A stretch of 64,000 bases of DNA from JAEZPW01 sp035629075 (GTDB taxonomy: Bacteria; Acidobacteriota; Terriglobia; Terriglobales; Acidobacteriaceae). The position numbers were made by a program, and so were the translations under genes. Positions 34,837 to 43,842 of the stretch are shown here, piece after piece (positions within the stretch are counted from its first letter, which is position 1; the number at the start of each line of letters is the position of its first letter). Location: the NCBI GenBank assembly GCA_035629075.1, contig DASPIK010000033.1, positions 1 through 64,000 on the forward strand. Direction: 5' to 3'. The notes beneath the pieces were generated by a model. It was not told the DNA's origin and did no database searches. It worked only from the letters and a program-made list of their open reading frames with translations.

Positions 34837-35433
34837 GACAACTCTGACCGAGTGGCACGAACCTGATATCCGGTCCACTTTCTACCACCATTGTAATTCT
34901 GGGTCACGTTGGCGGCGTCTGTACCCCCACCCCTCCCCTATACCCACGATCTATGAAAACAAAGCACTTGCGAATAGATGGTCGTAAATCTCACGATGTG
35001 CGAGGCTTATGCGCAAAATCCTGAGAAATAAGCGTTTCCAGTGCAACTGTTCGCCAACGATGAACAACGTTGTCGCGGGAGGCCTGATCTCCACGGTAAG
35101 AGCCCAACGGGTCGCCGAGTTACGGCCTAACCTATGTAGATTATGACAGGCCGAAACGATCAATCCGCCAAAACAGAGTGCTTGTTTCTTCCATGAATTC
35201 AGACAGATACACCTGAACGATGCAGGCAAGCCTCTTGACACCCTACCGCCGTCACGATAGCCGGACCAAAAATATCGGCAGAAACATCGCTTAACTCACG
35301 CAGGCAAGAGAAAAACCGAAAAGTGAACCAAAGCGGTAAACGCAACCTATTGTGGCGCGAACTGGAGAGAGCGCAAGCGGCGGCATTTTTGCAAATCCGG
35401 TAGGAGAGATACGGGCCCGCAGAAAAATTCCTG
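34837..35433. other. Intergenic region upstream of the mraZ promoter
   Basis: Nearly 600 bases without a supported gene, between the SRPBCC gene and the mraZ promoter. Short reading frames exist on both strands but none has a ribosome site or recognisable domain. A TTGACA at 35235-35240 lacks a good -10. I do not recognise a structural RNA in it. Confidence 0.4.
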
Positions 35434-35461
35434 TTGACTGGAAACCTTTTGAGCCTAGAAT
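35434..35461 (+). promoter_or_regulatory. Main promoter of the dcw (division and cell wall) cluster
   Basis: TTGACT (35434-35439), a 16-base spacer and TAGAAT (35456-35461). The transcript would begin near 35468, leaving a leader of about 185 bases to mraZ. The MraZ boxes start immediately after the -10, so the repressor would cover the start point. Confidence 0.75.
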
Positions 35462-35504
35462 GTGGTCGAAAGTGGTATGAAGTGGAGTGCTGGGGAGTGC
35501 TGGT
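35462..35504 (+). promoter_or_regulatory. MraZ operator: GTGG boxes every 10 bp
   Basis: GTGG occurs at 35462, 35472 and 35482, followed by weaker copies near 35492 and 35502, giving a 10-bp phased array on one face of the helix. AAGTGG/GTGG direct repeats of about this spacing are the known recognition pattern of MraZ in several phyla, and mraZ lies 150 bases downstream. The arrangement predicts autorepression of the cluster. Confidence 0.8.
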
Positions 35505-35653
35505 GGGGGCCGGGACGAACCAAGGGAACAAGCCCAAGGCTCTCCTTAGTCAGCTCAGCAATTCGGATCAGCGATTTAGCCACTTTTACCTTCGGCCCGG
35601 TCGGCACCGGAACCGGAGAAGGTTAGTCAGTAGTCACGGCAAGGTCAAACGAA

Positions 35654-36103
35654 ATGTTTCGCGGAACTTACCAAGCTCGGGTCGACGACAAGGGACGCCT
35701 TAAAGTTCCGGCGGAATTCAAGCGCGAGATCGACGAGCGCTACGCCCCGAGCAGCGGGAAGTTCTACGTAACGAGCCGTAACGGCAACATTGCCGAGATT
35801 CACCCGTTGGAAGAGTGGGAGAAGATCGAGGAAAGGCTGGACAAGGCTCCGACTTCCTCTCCTGCAGTGCAGAAGTTCCTGGATGTTACGAGCTACTACG
35901 GTCAGGTGATCGAGATGGACGGGCAGGGCCGGCTGCTACTGCCGAGCTTGCTGCGCGACGACGCGGACCTGAAAGCCGAAGTTTCCGTTGTAGGCAGCCT
36001 TCGTTACTTGAAGGTCCGGAACCAGGAAGCTTACCGCAAGGTGATTACGGAGAACCCGTTGACCGATGAAGATGCCAAGGCTCTCAGCGAGTTGGGTATC
36101 TAG
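35654..36103 (+). CDS. mraZ: Transcriptional regulator MraZ
   Basis: A 149-residue DNA-binding protein with two SpoVT/AbrB-like halves, each holding the DxxGR core (DDKGRLKVP near residue 10 and DGQGRLLLP near residue 85). MraZ forms a ring and binds the direct repeats upstream of itself. The ATG is at 35654. The rsmH frame opens right after its stop codon. Confidence 0.95.
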   Translation: MFRGTYQARVDDKGRLKVPAEFKREIDERYAPSSGKFYVTSRNGNIAEIHPLEEWEKIEERLDKAPTSSPAVQKFLDVTSYYGQVIEMDGQGRLLLPSLLRDDADLKAEVSVVGSLRYLKVRNQEAYRKVITENPLTDEDAKALSELGI

Positions 36104-36162
36104 TGACGGACGGCGAGCAAGAGAAAACAGGAATCAGAGCCTCCCAGGGAGGCACGCATGGC

Positions 36163-37056
36163 ATGGAAACTGGGCGCCATGTTCCAGTTCTTTTAGAAGA
36201 AGCGATCGATTTTCTGAGAATCCAGCGCGGTGGAACTTACGTGGACTGCACCGTGGGCCTGGGCGGGCACAGTCTCGAAATTGCAAAACGCCTCGGCGCA
36301 CAGGGTCATTTGATTGGCTTCGATAAGGACACGAACGCGCTGGGAATCGCGCGCAAGCGACTGACCGAGCCTCCGGCTGAACTGGCCGGGAACTGGCCGA
36401 CAGTCACGCTGATCCACGGATCGTTTGCCGAAGTTGGCGAGCGGGTACCGGTGGCGTCGGCGGATGGAATGTTGGCCGATCTGGGTGTCAGTTCGCTGCA
36501 ACTGGACGATGCGGCGCGCGGATTTAGTTTTCAGGCCGAAGGCCCGCTGGACATGCGGATGAACCCGCAAGCGGAGCTGGACGCCGATCAAGTGGTAAAT
36601 CGCCTGGACGAGCGAACGCTCGCCGATGTGATTTACGAATTCGGTGAGGAAAGGAGGTCGCGGAGAATCGCCAGAGCCATTGTTCGGGCGCGGCCGATAC
36701 GAAGTACGGCGCACTTAGCGCAAGTCGTAGCGGCCGCGGCCCGGCCAATGAAATTCGAGCGGATTCATCCGGCGACACGCACCTTCCAGGGTATCCGGAT
36801 TTACGTAAATCGCGAACTCGAGGACCTGAAACGACTCGTAGGCGATGCGCCCAAAGCGCTGAAAAAGGGTGGAAGGCTGGCGGTTATCAGCTTCCATTCG
36901 CTGGAAGACCGGATCGTCAAAGAGGCGCTGCGCGAGGGAGCGCAGCGGGGCCTCTGGGAGATTCTGACGAAGAAGCCGGTCACAGCAAAGGAAGAAGAGA
37001 TCGATCGTAACCCGCGGTCACGGAGCGCGAAGCTCAGGGCGGCGGAAAGAAAGTAA
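36163..37056 (+). CDS. rsmH: 16S rRNA (cytosine-N4)-methyltransferase RsmH
   Basis: A 297-residue SAM-dependent methyltransferase that acts on C1402 of 16S rRNA. The start is placed at the ATG at 36163, because METGRHVPVLLEEAIDFL aligns with the family N-terminus and AGGGAGG lies 10 bases upstream. A GTG at 36103 overlapping the mraZ stop would add 20 residues. GLGGHSLEIAKRL and ADLGVSSLQLDDAARGFSF are the expected SAM and substrate motifs. Confidence 0.94.
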   Translation: METGRHVPVLLEEAIDFLRIQRGGTYVDCTVGLGGHSLEIAKRLGAQGHLIGFDKDTNALGIARKRLTEPPAELAGNWPTVTLIHGSFAEVGERVPVASADGMLADLGVSSLQLDDAARGFSFQAEGPLDMRMNPQAELDADQVVNRLDERTLADVIYEFGEERRSRRIARAIVRARPIRSTAHLAQVVAAAARPMKFERIHPATRTFQGIRIYVNRELEDLKRLVGDAPKALKKGGRLAVISFHSLEDRIVKEALREGAQRGLWEILTKKPVTAKEEEIDRNPRSRSAKLRAAERK

Positions 37057-37130
37057 ACGGGATCAAGCGGACGAACGAGCCCGGCCCCGCATGGATGCGG
37101 GTGAATGCAAACGACGGGCGGAGGTGAGCG

Positions 37131-37292
37131 ATGTACACGGGGACGATGATTGACGACCTGATCAAGGCTGTGAAGAACGCGGAGCAGGCCGCGAAAACGA
37201 AGAAGACGAATTCGAAGTCGGCGCAGGGAATGGAAATGCCTTCATTCCTCTGCAGCATGAACAGCACGCAGGTTCAACTGGGAGTTGCGTAG
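37131..37292 (+). CDS. Hypothetical 53-residue protein in the dcw cluster
   Basis: A short frame between rsmH and ftsL with GGAGGTG 4 bases before its ATG, stopping 11 bases before ftsL. The product begins MYTGTMIDDLIKAVKNAEQA, is rich in Lys, Ala and Thr, and has no membrane segment. I do not recognise a family. Its position inside a tight operon and its good ribosome site support a real gene. Confidence 0.55.
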   Translation: MYTGTMIDDLIKAVKNAEQAAKTKKTNSKSAQGMEMPSFLCSMNSTQVQLGVA

Positions 37293-37303
37293 GAGCAGTA
37301 ACC

Positions 37304-37753
37304 ATGGCCAGCATTGCAATGACGGGCGGCACTCGGCGCGCGTGGGGCGCGACGCCTGAGATCTATTTCCCGAAGCACATCGACAACTCGCGTCTGGTCA
37401 AGGTTAACGACAAAGGTCGCAGCCGCGAGATGGTGATGTTTGCCGCGTCGCTGGTGCTGCTGTTCGTAGTCTTCATGGCGTACGGCTGGCAGCACTACCG
37501 AGCGATCGAGTACGGGTATAAGAACGAAGCGCTGCGTTCGAGCCGCGATGCGCTGCTGGAAGCGAACCGGCAACTGAGGCTGGAAGAGGCGTCATTGCGG
37601 GAGCCGGCACGTATTGACGAACTGGCCCACCAAATGGGACTGCAAACACCGATGGCTGGCCAGGTCATTCGGCTGGAACCGGGAGAGCCGGGAGAGACGA
37701 ACGCTCCGGTTATGGCGCGGATGGCGGCGGTGTCGGTTATCTCGGCCAGGTGA
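37304..37753 (+). CDS. ftsL: Cell division protein FtsL
   Basis: A 149-residue bitopic protein with a cytoplasmic N-terminus, one membrane segment at about residues 45-63 (FAASLVLLFVVFMAYG) and a short coiled coil after it, as in FtsL of the FtsBLQ complex. The assignment rests on size, topology and position between rsmH and ftsI, since FtsL sequences diverge strongly. AGGAGC precedes the ATG. Confidence 0.8.
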   Translation: MASIAMTGGTRRAWGATPEIYFPKHIDNSRLVKVNDKGRSREMVMFAASLVLLFVVFMAYGWQHYRAIEYGYKNEALRSSRDALLEANRQLRLEEASLREPARIDELAHQMGLQTPMAGQVIRLEPGEPGETNAPVMARMAAVSVISAR

Positions 37754-37872
37754 TCGCAGATCGAGTATCTGTTCAGTTTTGGGACAGGGAAGATGGCGGC
37801 TCGTTTGAGTAAGCGGGCCGCTTTGCAGTTTTATGAACCGCCCATGTTGGCGGAGGGGTTCGGTGTAAAACA

Positions 37873-40059
37873 GTGGCGGCGGCCAGCATCAGTCTCAAAG
37901 ACGCGAGAAGTCGGCTTTACATCTTCGGGGCAATCCTTTTTGTCTGGATGTCGGTGGTCTGCTTTCGCCTGATCCAACTCCAAATTGTTAACTACGGCGA
38001 CTGGGTACAACGCGCGCAGCGTCAGCAGCAGCGCACCATAGAGGTGTCGCCACGACGTGGCATTATCTACGACCGGAACGGGCACGAGTTGGCCATGTCG
38101 GTGATGGTGGACTCGATCTTTGCCGTACCGAGCGAAATCCCCGACAAAGTAACTGCGGCTTCGTTGCTGGCAGGCGTTCTGGGCACAGACGCGCAAGAGA
38201 TTCTCGCTCGATTGAAGGCGTCACGTAACTTCTGCTGGGTGGCTCGAAAAGTCGATGCGGAAACCAGCGAGCGGATCCAGGCACTTCGCTTGAAAGGCAT
38301 TTACCAGCAGAAAGAGCCGAAGCGGTTTTATCCTAAGCGCGAGCTTGCTGCCCAAGTGCTGGGCTACGTTGGACTGGACGACGACGGATTAGGCGGCATC
38401 GAGCAAACATTCGAGGACGATCTGCGCGGTCATCCGGGGAAGATGATGATTACCCGCGATGCGCGCGGCGCTCGTCTTGGCCGGACAGAGCGACAGCCGG
38501 AGCCAGGCGCCAATGTCGTACTGACCATCGACGAGAAGATTCAGTACATTGCGGAACGAGAGATCGACCGCGCCATGGAGGAGACCAAGGCAGTCGGTGC
38601 GACGATTGTCGTACAGAATCCCAAGACGGGCGAGATTCTTGCCTTGGCAAACCGTCCGACCTTCAACCCGAACACATTCAACACGGTTGCTGATCAGAAG
38701 GCGCTCAAGAACCACGCTGTTAGCGATGTCTTCGAGCCGGGATCTATGTTCAAGACAGTGACCGTCTCAGCAGCGTTGGAAGAGAAGGTCACGGGCCCAG
38801 ATGATCGATACGACGTCTCGCAGGGTTTCATCGTCATAGGTGGAGCGAGGATGCGTGATGCACACCGCATGGGTGTGCTGACGACCTCACAGGTGATTGC
38901 CCAATCGAGCAACGTAGGCGCGATCAAGATCGGCATGAGGCTGGGCGAGGAACGCCTTTACAAGTACATGCGCGCTTTCGGCTTCGGACAGCCAACCGGA
39001 ATCGAATTGCCGGGTGAGACGCGAGGCCTTGTGAAGCCGGTCAAGAACTGGTCGAAAACTTCAATCGGCGCGATGTCAATGGGGCAGGAGGTCGGTGTGA
39101 CGCCGCTTCAGATGACATCGGCGATTTCGGCCATCGCGAACGACGGAGTTTATAACGCTCCAAGGATCGTGGCGGGGGTGACGCCGCCGAATGCGGGTCC
39201 GCAACAGATCGTGTTCCACCCGGCCGAATCCCGCAGAGTCGTCTCAACCATGACGGCAGCGCAGATGAAGCAGATGTTGGAAGCCGTGGTGTTGTTCGGC
39301 ACGGGGCGCAGGGCGATTCTGGACGGTTATACGTCTGCCGGAAAGACCGGCACGGCGCAGAAGGTTGACCCAGCAACCGGGCGGTACGGGAACAAGTACG
39401 TTGCTTCCTTCACGGGTTTTGCACCAGTAAACAATCCCGCGATCACGGTTTCGGTCATCATCGACTCAGCCCAGGGACTGCATCAGGGTGGGCAGATCTC
39501 GGCGCCGGTTTGGGCACGCGTGGCGCAGCAAGTGCTGGCGTATATGAATGTGCCGCACGATGCCGAACTGAAGAACCCGCAGCGCTTAATGTTGCGGGCG
39601 CAGGCCAAAGATCAAGATCTGGAAGAGGAATCGCCTGACCATCTGGGAGCCGCGCTGGATTTGCCGGCCGAAAACGCAGTGCTGAACTCACCTGCGGTCT
39701 CGCAGAGAAACAGTGACGCCGCGCCAATGCCGGTGCTACTTGCTGCGAATACCTCGGGAGCACGACTTGTGACGGCGGCTAAGCGGGAGATAGTTTCTTC
39801 TAGACCTTCGTTCACACTGCCAGCACCTGCACCGGTACAGCCGCCTGTTGTTTCGGGCGTTGGGACCATTGTGTTGAATGTGAATTCGGCTACAGTTCCG
39901 GTGCTCGTGGGTAAGTCGTTGCGAGCAGCGATTGAGACGGCCCAGCGTGCGGGAGTGGACCTGGATGTACACGGGTCAGGCATAGCGCGCGAGCAGTCTC
40001 CAGCTCCGGGCACGCGAGTACCCGCCGGAAGTCGGGTTTCAGTGCGGTTTGCAAGATAG
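37873..40059 (+). CDS. ftsI: Division transpeptidase FtsI (PBP3) with PASTA domain
   Basis: A 728-residue class B penicillin-binding protein that cross-links septal peptidoglycan with FtsW. It has an N-terminal membrane anchor (LYIFGAILFVWMSVVCFRLI) and a transpeptidase domain with Ser291-MFK, SSN at 345-347 and KTG at 491-493. A Pro/Ala-rich linker leads to a PASTA domain at the C-terminus (about residues 670-728), a feature more typical of SpoVD-like proteins. The start is a GTG at 37873 with a distant GGAGG, so the N-terminus is somewhat uncertain. It follows ftsL by 119 bases. Confidence 0.92.
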   Translation: MAAASISLKDARSRLYIFGAILFVWMSVVCFRLIQLQIVNYGDWVQRAQRQQQRTIEVSPRRGIIYDRNGHELAMSVMVDSIFAVPSEIPDKVTAASLLAGVLGTDAQEILARLKASRNFCWVARKVDAETSERIQALRLKGIYQQKEPKRFYPKRELAAQVLGYVGLDDDGLGGIEQTFEDDLRGHPGKMMITRDARGARLGRTERQPEPGANVVLTIDEKIQYIAEREIDRAMEETKAVGATIVVQNPKTGEILALANRPTFNPNTFNTVADQKALKNHAVSDVFEPGSMFKTVTVSAALEEKVTGPDDRYDVSQGFIVIGGARMRDAHRMGVLTTSQVIAQSSNVGAIKIGMRLGEERLYKYMRAFGFGQPTGIELPGETRGLVKPVKNWSKTSIGAMSMGQEVGVTPLQMTSAISAIANDGVYNAPRIVAGVTPPNAGPQQIVFHPAESRRVVSTMTAAQMKQMLEAVVLFGTGRRAILDGYTSAGKTGTAQKVDPATGRYGNKYVASFTGFAPVNNPAITVSVIIDSAQGLHQGGQISAPVWARVAQQVLAYMNVPHDAELKNPQRLMLRAQAKDQDLEEESPDHLGAALDLPAENAVLNSPAVSQRNSDAAPMPVLLAANTSGARLVTAAKREIVSSRPSFTLPAPAPVQPPVVSGVGTIVLNVNSATVPVLVGKSLRAAIETAQRAGVDLDVHGSGIAREQSPAPGTRVPAGSRVSVRFAR

Positions 40060-40163
40060 TTGATTGTTCTAATTCTCTGGCCGAGAAGTTGTAGGAAACG
40101 CTAGATCGTTGTGAGTTGTTGGTTGCGCGCCGCATGGTCGTGATGCTGTGAAGGAGTCGCAGT

Positions 40164-40631
40164 ATGGAAAGGGCCTTGGCCAATGCGCCAGACCGATACG
40201 AGATCCCGATACAGAGCCGCAGCGTAACGCGGCTGTATGTCCAGTCGGGTTTCGACCTGCAGATCTTTGAGGACGCGTCGGAGACGACCATAAGAATTGA
40301 CGATCCGATCGCGGTGGTTAGCGAGAACCCCAAGCCGTTGGCGAAACTTGAGTCGGACGATGGCCTCACGCCTTCGCTTGGAGTTTTCGGGAAGATCGTC
40401 GTCTCCGGAAGCGCGTTGCGACGCGACGAGCGCATGTTGGAGATCGTGTTTCATCCCGGAGTGTGGTTCTGGGTGGAACCGACACACGAGCAGAGCGAGT
40501 GGGGGCCGTACGGGAGCAAAGGAGTCATCCTGATCTGCATGCCGGGTAGCGAGATGGCGGTTTGGTTTGGCATCAGACGTCCGGCGAGTGTGACCGCTGA
40601 CTACGACTCGCACGCAGTTGCAGCGATTTGA
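40164..40631 (+). CDS. Hypothetical protein inserted between ftsI and murE
   Basis: A 155-residue soluble protein with AAGGAG 8 bases before the ATG. It has no signal peptide and is rich in beta-prone stretches (TRLYVQSGFDLQIFED, ILICMPGSEMAVWFGI). I do not recognise its family. Its position inside the dcw cluster is not typical. It could be transcribed with ftsI and murE. Confidence 0.6.
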   Translation: MERALANAPDRYEIPIQSRSVTRLYVQSGFDLQIFEDASETTIRIDDPIAVVSENPKPLAKLESDDGLTPSLGVFGKIVVSGSALRRDERMLEIVFHPGVWFWVEPTHEQSEWGPYGSKGVILICMPGSEMAVWFGIRRPASVTADYDSHAVAAI

Positions 40632-40750
40632 CAACGGCTGCTCAGAACTCTGCGGGTTCCCTACATGGTTGTTCGGCCCCGAGAACCTAATCAGCAGGCC
40701 TGAAACTTAATTGGGTTGTTCACCTCAGAGAAGAGGGCCGGAAGCTCGGC

Positions 40751-40756
40751 TATAAT
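40751..40756 (+). promoter_or_regulatory. TATAAT directly before murE
   Basis: A perfect -10 hexamer 7 bases before the murE ATG. No -35 at the right distance is evident. If used, the transcript would begin at the start codon and be leaderless, which would fit the absence of a ribosome site there. Confidence 0.35.
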
Positions 40757-40763
40757 TCGCTCA

Positions 40764-42263
40764 ATGACTTTCCAGTCAATTTTGGACGGCGCGGAAGTAC
40801 TTTTCCAGCGCGGGGATGCGACTGTAACCGGCGTCGAGTATGACTCGCGGCGCGTGAAGCCCGGCTGTTGCTTCGTTGCGATGCGAGGAGAGAAGACGGA
40901 CGGCAGTCGGTACATCGACGCAGCAATCGCGGCAGGTGCTGTGGCCGTGGTGAGCGATTCCGCTGATGCGCAGCCGCGCGGAGACGTGGCATGGGCCACG
41001 GTTTCGCATGGACGCCGTGCACTTGCGCGTATTTCTTCGAACTTCTACAAGCGTCCGGCGGAGAAGCTTGCCGCCACCGGTATCACCGGAACGAATGGCA
41101 AGACCACGACGTCTTTCCTGATTGAGTCGATTTTGAAGGCGGCAGACCGGAAGAGCGCGCTGGTTGGAACGATCGAGTACCACATTGGCGACAGAGTCAT
41201 ACCAGCTCCCCACACGACACCCGAATCGCTGGAACTGATGCAGGTGTTCGCGGAAGCGGTCGGTCAGGGAGCGACGGAAGCGGTTATGGAAGTGTCGTCA
41301 CACGCGCTGGACCAGCAGCGCATTTACGGTGTCCCGTTCCAGGTTGCGGTGTTCACAAACCTGACGCGCGATCATCTCGATTATCACAAGACTTTTGAGG
41401 AGTACTTCGCTGCGAAGAAGGCGCTGTTCGAGGGTTGCGGGACTGAACCGCCAGCCGTGAGCGTGATCAATCTGGATGATGCTTACGGGGCCGACCTGAT
41501 CAAGAGCGTCAGGGGGGCCAAGCGCCAGGTTATCTCCTACGGACTGGAAAGAGGCGACTTCCACGCGGCGCGAATCGAGCTGGGCCTTTCTGGTACGCGG
41601 TTCGACATTGTGATGCCCGATGCGGAGATACCTATGTGGACTCCGCTTGCCGGCCGGGTGAATGTGTACAACGTCCTGGCTGCTGCGGCCAGCGCCTTCG
41701 CTCGCGGATGTTCAGCTCACGACATAGCAGCCGGAGTTGCAAAGCTGAAGTGCGTACCCGGACGGTTTGAGACCGTCAATATGGGCCAGCCATTTGCGGT
41801 CGCGGTGGACTATGCTCACACTGATGACGCTTTGCGGAACCTGACCGCACTTGCCCGGGACTTCGTGTCGCGGAACGGTCACAAGGGCCGGGTTATCACT
41901 GTTTTCGGCTGTGGTGGCGACCGTGATCGGGCGAAGCGTCCTTTGATGGGCGAGGCGGCAGGACGAGGCAGCGATTTAGTAATCGTGACATCGGACAATC
42001 CGCGCACAGAAGACCCTGTCAGCATCATCAACGACGCCCTTCCGGGAGTTCAGCGCTCGGGCGTTAGGTATATGGTCGAACCTGACCGTCGTAAGGCGAT
42101 CGCCAGAGCGATCGGAGAAGCGCGAGCACGGGACATCGTGCTGCTCGCCGGCAAAGGACACGAGAAGACGCAGACTACTCGCGAAGGCGTGTTTCCGTTC
42201 GATGACGTGCAGGTCGCAAGAGAAGAGTTGGCGAACGCCGGTTACGAAGGAACAGAAAATTAA
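40764..42263 (+). CDS. murE: UDP-MurNAc-tripeptide ligase MurE (meso-diaminopimelate type)
   Basis: Adds the third amino acid to the UDP-MurNAc dipeptide. It has 499 residues from the ATG at 40764, chosen because TTG codons upstream give no family match. The P-loop TGTNGKTTTS lies near residue 108, and DNPR near residue 411 predicts meso-diaminopimelate as substrate. The ATG lacks a ribosome site, and a TATAAT lies 7 bases before it. Confidence 0.94.
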   Translation: MTFQSILDGAEVLFQRGDATVTGVEYDSRRVKPGCCFVAMRGEKTDGSRYIDAAIAAGAVAVVSDSADAQPRGDVAWATVSHGRRALARISSNFYKRPAEKLAATGITGTNGKTTTSFLIESILKAADRKSALVGTIEYHIGDRVIPAPHTTPESLELMQVFAEAVGQGATEAVMEVSSHALDQQRIYGVPFQVAVFTNLTRDHLDYHKTFEEYFAAKKALFEGCGTEPPAVSVINLDDAYGADLIKSVRGAKRQVISYGLERGDFHAARIELGLSGTRFDIVMPDAEIPMWTPLAGRVNVYNVLAAAASAFARGCSAHDIAAGVAKLKCVPGRFETVNMGQPFAVAVDYAHTDDALRNLTALARDFVSRNGHKGRVITVFGCGGDRDRAKRPLMGEAAGRGSDLVIVTSDNPRTEDPVSIINDALPGVQRSGVRYMVEPDRRKAIARAIGEARARDIVLLAGKGHEKTQTTREGVFPFDDVQVAREELANAGYEGTEN

Positions 42264-42325
42264 TGTTGGCGCATGAATAGGTTCTTGCGCGGGGCTGTTT
42301 CGCTGATTCTTGATCGGAGAGAGAT

Positions 42326-43729
42326 GTGAAGCTGTCGCTGGAGAAAGTTGCCGAATGGCTGGGCGGTACAGGCGAATTCGACGGCTCTGCTGTTGCGCAG
42401 GGATACTCGATCGATACACGCTCCATCCAGACGGGCGAACTGTTTTTTGCAGTCAAAGGCGAACGTCTTGATGGCCATGATTTTGTAGCGTCGGCACTGG
42501 AGCGTGGTGCGACGGCCGCGGTGGTGCAAAAGGACCACGCGGGCATGTTTGCCTCAAAAGCCAAGCTGATCTTCGTAGACGATACGCTGCTTGCGCTTCA
42601 AAAGCTTGCGACGTGCGTACGGCGACAGTGGGGCAAGCCGCTGGTTGCCGTGACGGGTTCGGCGGGGAAAACCACGACGAAAGAGTTGATAGCCAAGGTC
42701 CTCGGCTCGCGGTACCGGGTGCACAAGACTGAGGGCAATCTCAACAACCATTTTGGACTCCCCCTGCAATTGCTCAAACTCGAACCGGAACATGAAATCG
42801 CGGTGATTGAACTGGGGATGTCGCATCCTGGAGAAATCACGGCGCTCGCGAAGATCGCCGAGCCGGGCTATGGAGTGGTGACAAACGTTGCTCCAGTTCA
42901 CCTCGGTTTCTTCAGGTCGATTGCAGGCATTGCCAAGGCTAAACAAGAACTGATTGATTCGCTCCCATCTTCCGGTACTGCGGTGCTCAATGCCGATGAC
43001 GAGTATGTTTCCCAGTTCGGCATGAACTTTCAAGGCAAGATCGTGATGTACGGGGTGAACCGTCCAGCCGATGTGCGCGCGGACAACGTTGAGCAGCGCG
43101 GGCCAAGCGGATCGCTGTTCGATGTCGTCGCTTACGGCGCCCGGCATAAGGTCGCGCTGCCGCTGATCGGGCAACACAACATTTACAACGCACTTGCTGC
43201 AATCGCTGTCGGCCTGCAGCACGATGTCTCGGTTGCAGAATCGGCAGATGCACTGGCCACGATTCGCCCGGTCGAAAAGCGAGGACAGGTAACGGAAATC
43301 GCCGGCGCGACGGTGGTGAACGACTGCTACAATTCGAACCCGCGAGCACTCGACTCAATGGTTGACGCACTAGCGGGAATGGTTCCAGGCCCGGGCGGTC
43401 GCCGCATTGTAGTCGCAGGTGAAATGCTTGAACTGGGCCCCGCTGGGGAAGACCTGCATCGTCGGAGTGGAGCGCACATGGCTGAGAGCCGTGTTGACGC
43501 CGTCGTCGGAGTACGCGGATTGGGCCGTATGATCGTGGCGGGCGCGAAACAGGCTTCCAGACGCATTCATGCAGAGTTCGTGGAGACCCCGGAACAGGCT
43601 GGCGAGTGGTTGGCGCGAGAAGCGCGAAAGGGAGATATCGTGCTTGTGAAAGGCTCCCGGGGCGTGAAGTTGGAAAAGGCCATTGAGACCTGGCAGCAGC
43701 GCGTCACCATGGCCGCGGCTCAGGAGTGA
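42326..43729 (+). CDS. murF: UDP-MurNAc-tripeptide D-alanyl-D-alanine ligase MurF
   Basis: A 467-residue Mur ligase that attaches D-Ala-D-Ala to complete the pentapeptide precursor. The ATP-binding P-loop is TGSAGKTTTKEL near residue 110, followed by EGNLNNHFGLP and ELGMSHPGEI. The start is a GTG at 42326 with GGAGAGA close upstream. It is 62 bases after murE. Confidence 0.95.
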   Translation: MKLSLEKVAEWLGGTGEFDGSAVAQGYSIDTRSIQTGELFFAVKGERLDGHDFVASALERGATAAVVQKDHAGMFASKAKLIFVDDTLLALQKLATCVRRQWGKPLVAVTGSAGKTTTKELIAKVLGSRYRVHKTEGNLNNHFGLPLQLLKLEPEHEIAVIELGMSHPGEITALAKIAEPGYGVVTNVAPVHLGFFRSIAGIAKAKQELIDSLPSSGTAVLNADDEYVSQFGMNFQGKIVMYGVNRPADVRADNVEQRGPSGSLFDVVAYGARHKVALPLIGQHNIYNALAAIAVGLQHDVSVAESADALATIRPVEKRGQVTEIAGATVVNDCYNSNPRALDSMVDALAGMVPGPGGRRIVVAGEMLELGPAGEDLHRRSGAHMAESRVDAVVGVRGLGRMIVAGAKQASRRIHAEFVETPEQAGEWLAREARKGDIVLVKGSRGVKLEKAIETWQQRVTMAAAQE

Positions 43730-43842
43730 TGGGCCGACCTCGTTGGGCATCACGCGCTGTTTCGCGCGCTTATTTTGCAGTAAATACATTGGGAAGGGGC
43801 TCCTCACATTCGAGCTGCTGAGGAGCGGAGGACAGGAGAGAT

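Noticed and set aside
35235..35240. TTGACA as the mraZ promoter -35
   Set aside because: The hexamer at the correct distance (TAGCCG) is a poor -10. The promoter at 35434-35461 is better and adjoins the MraZ boxes.
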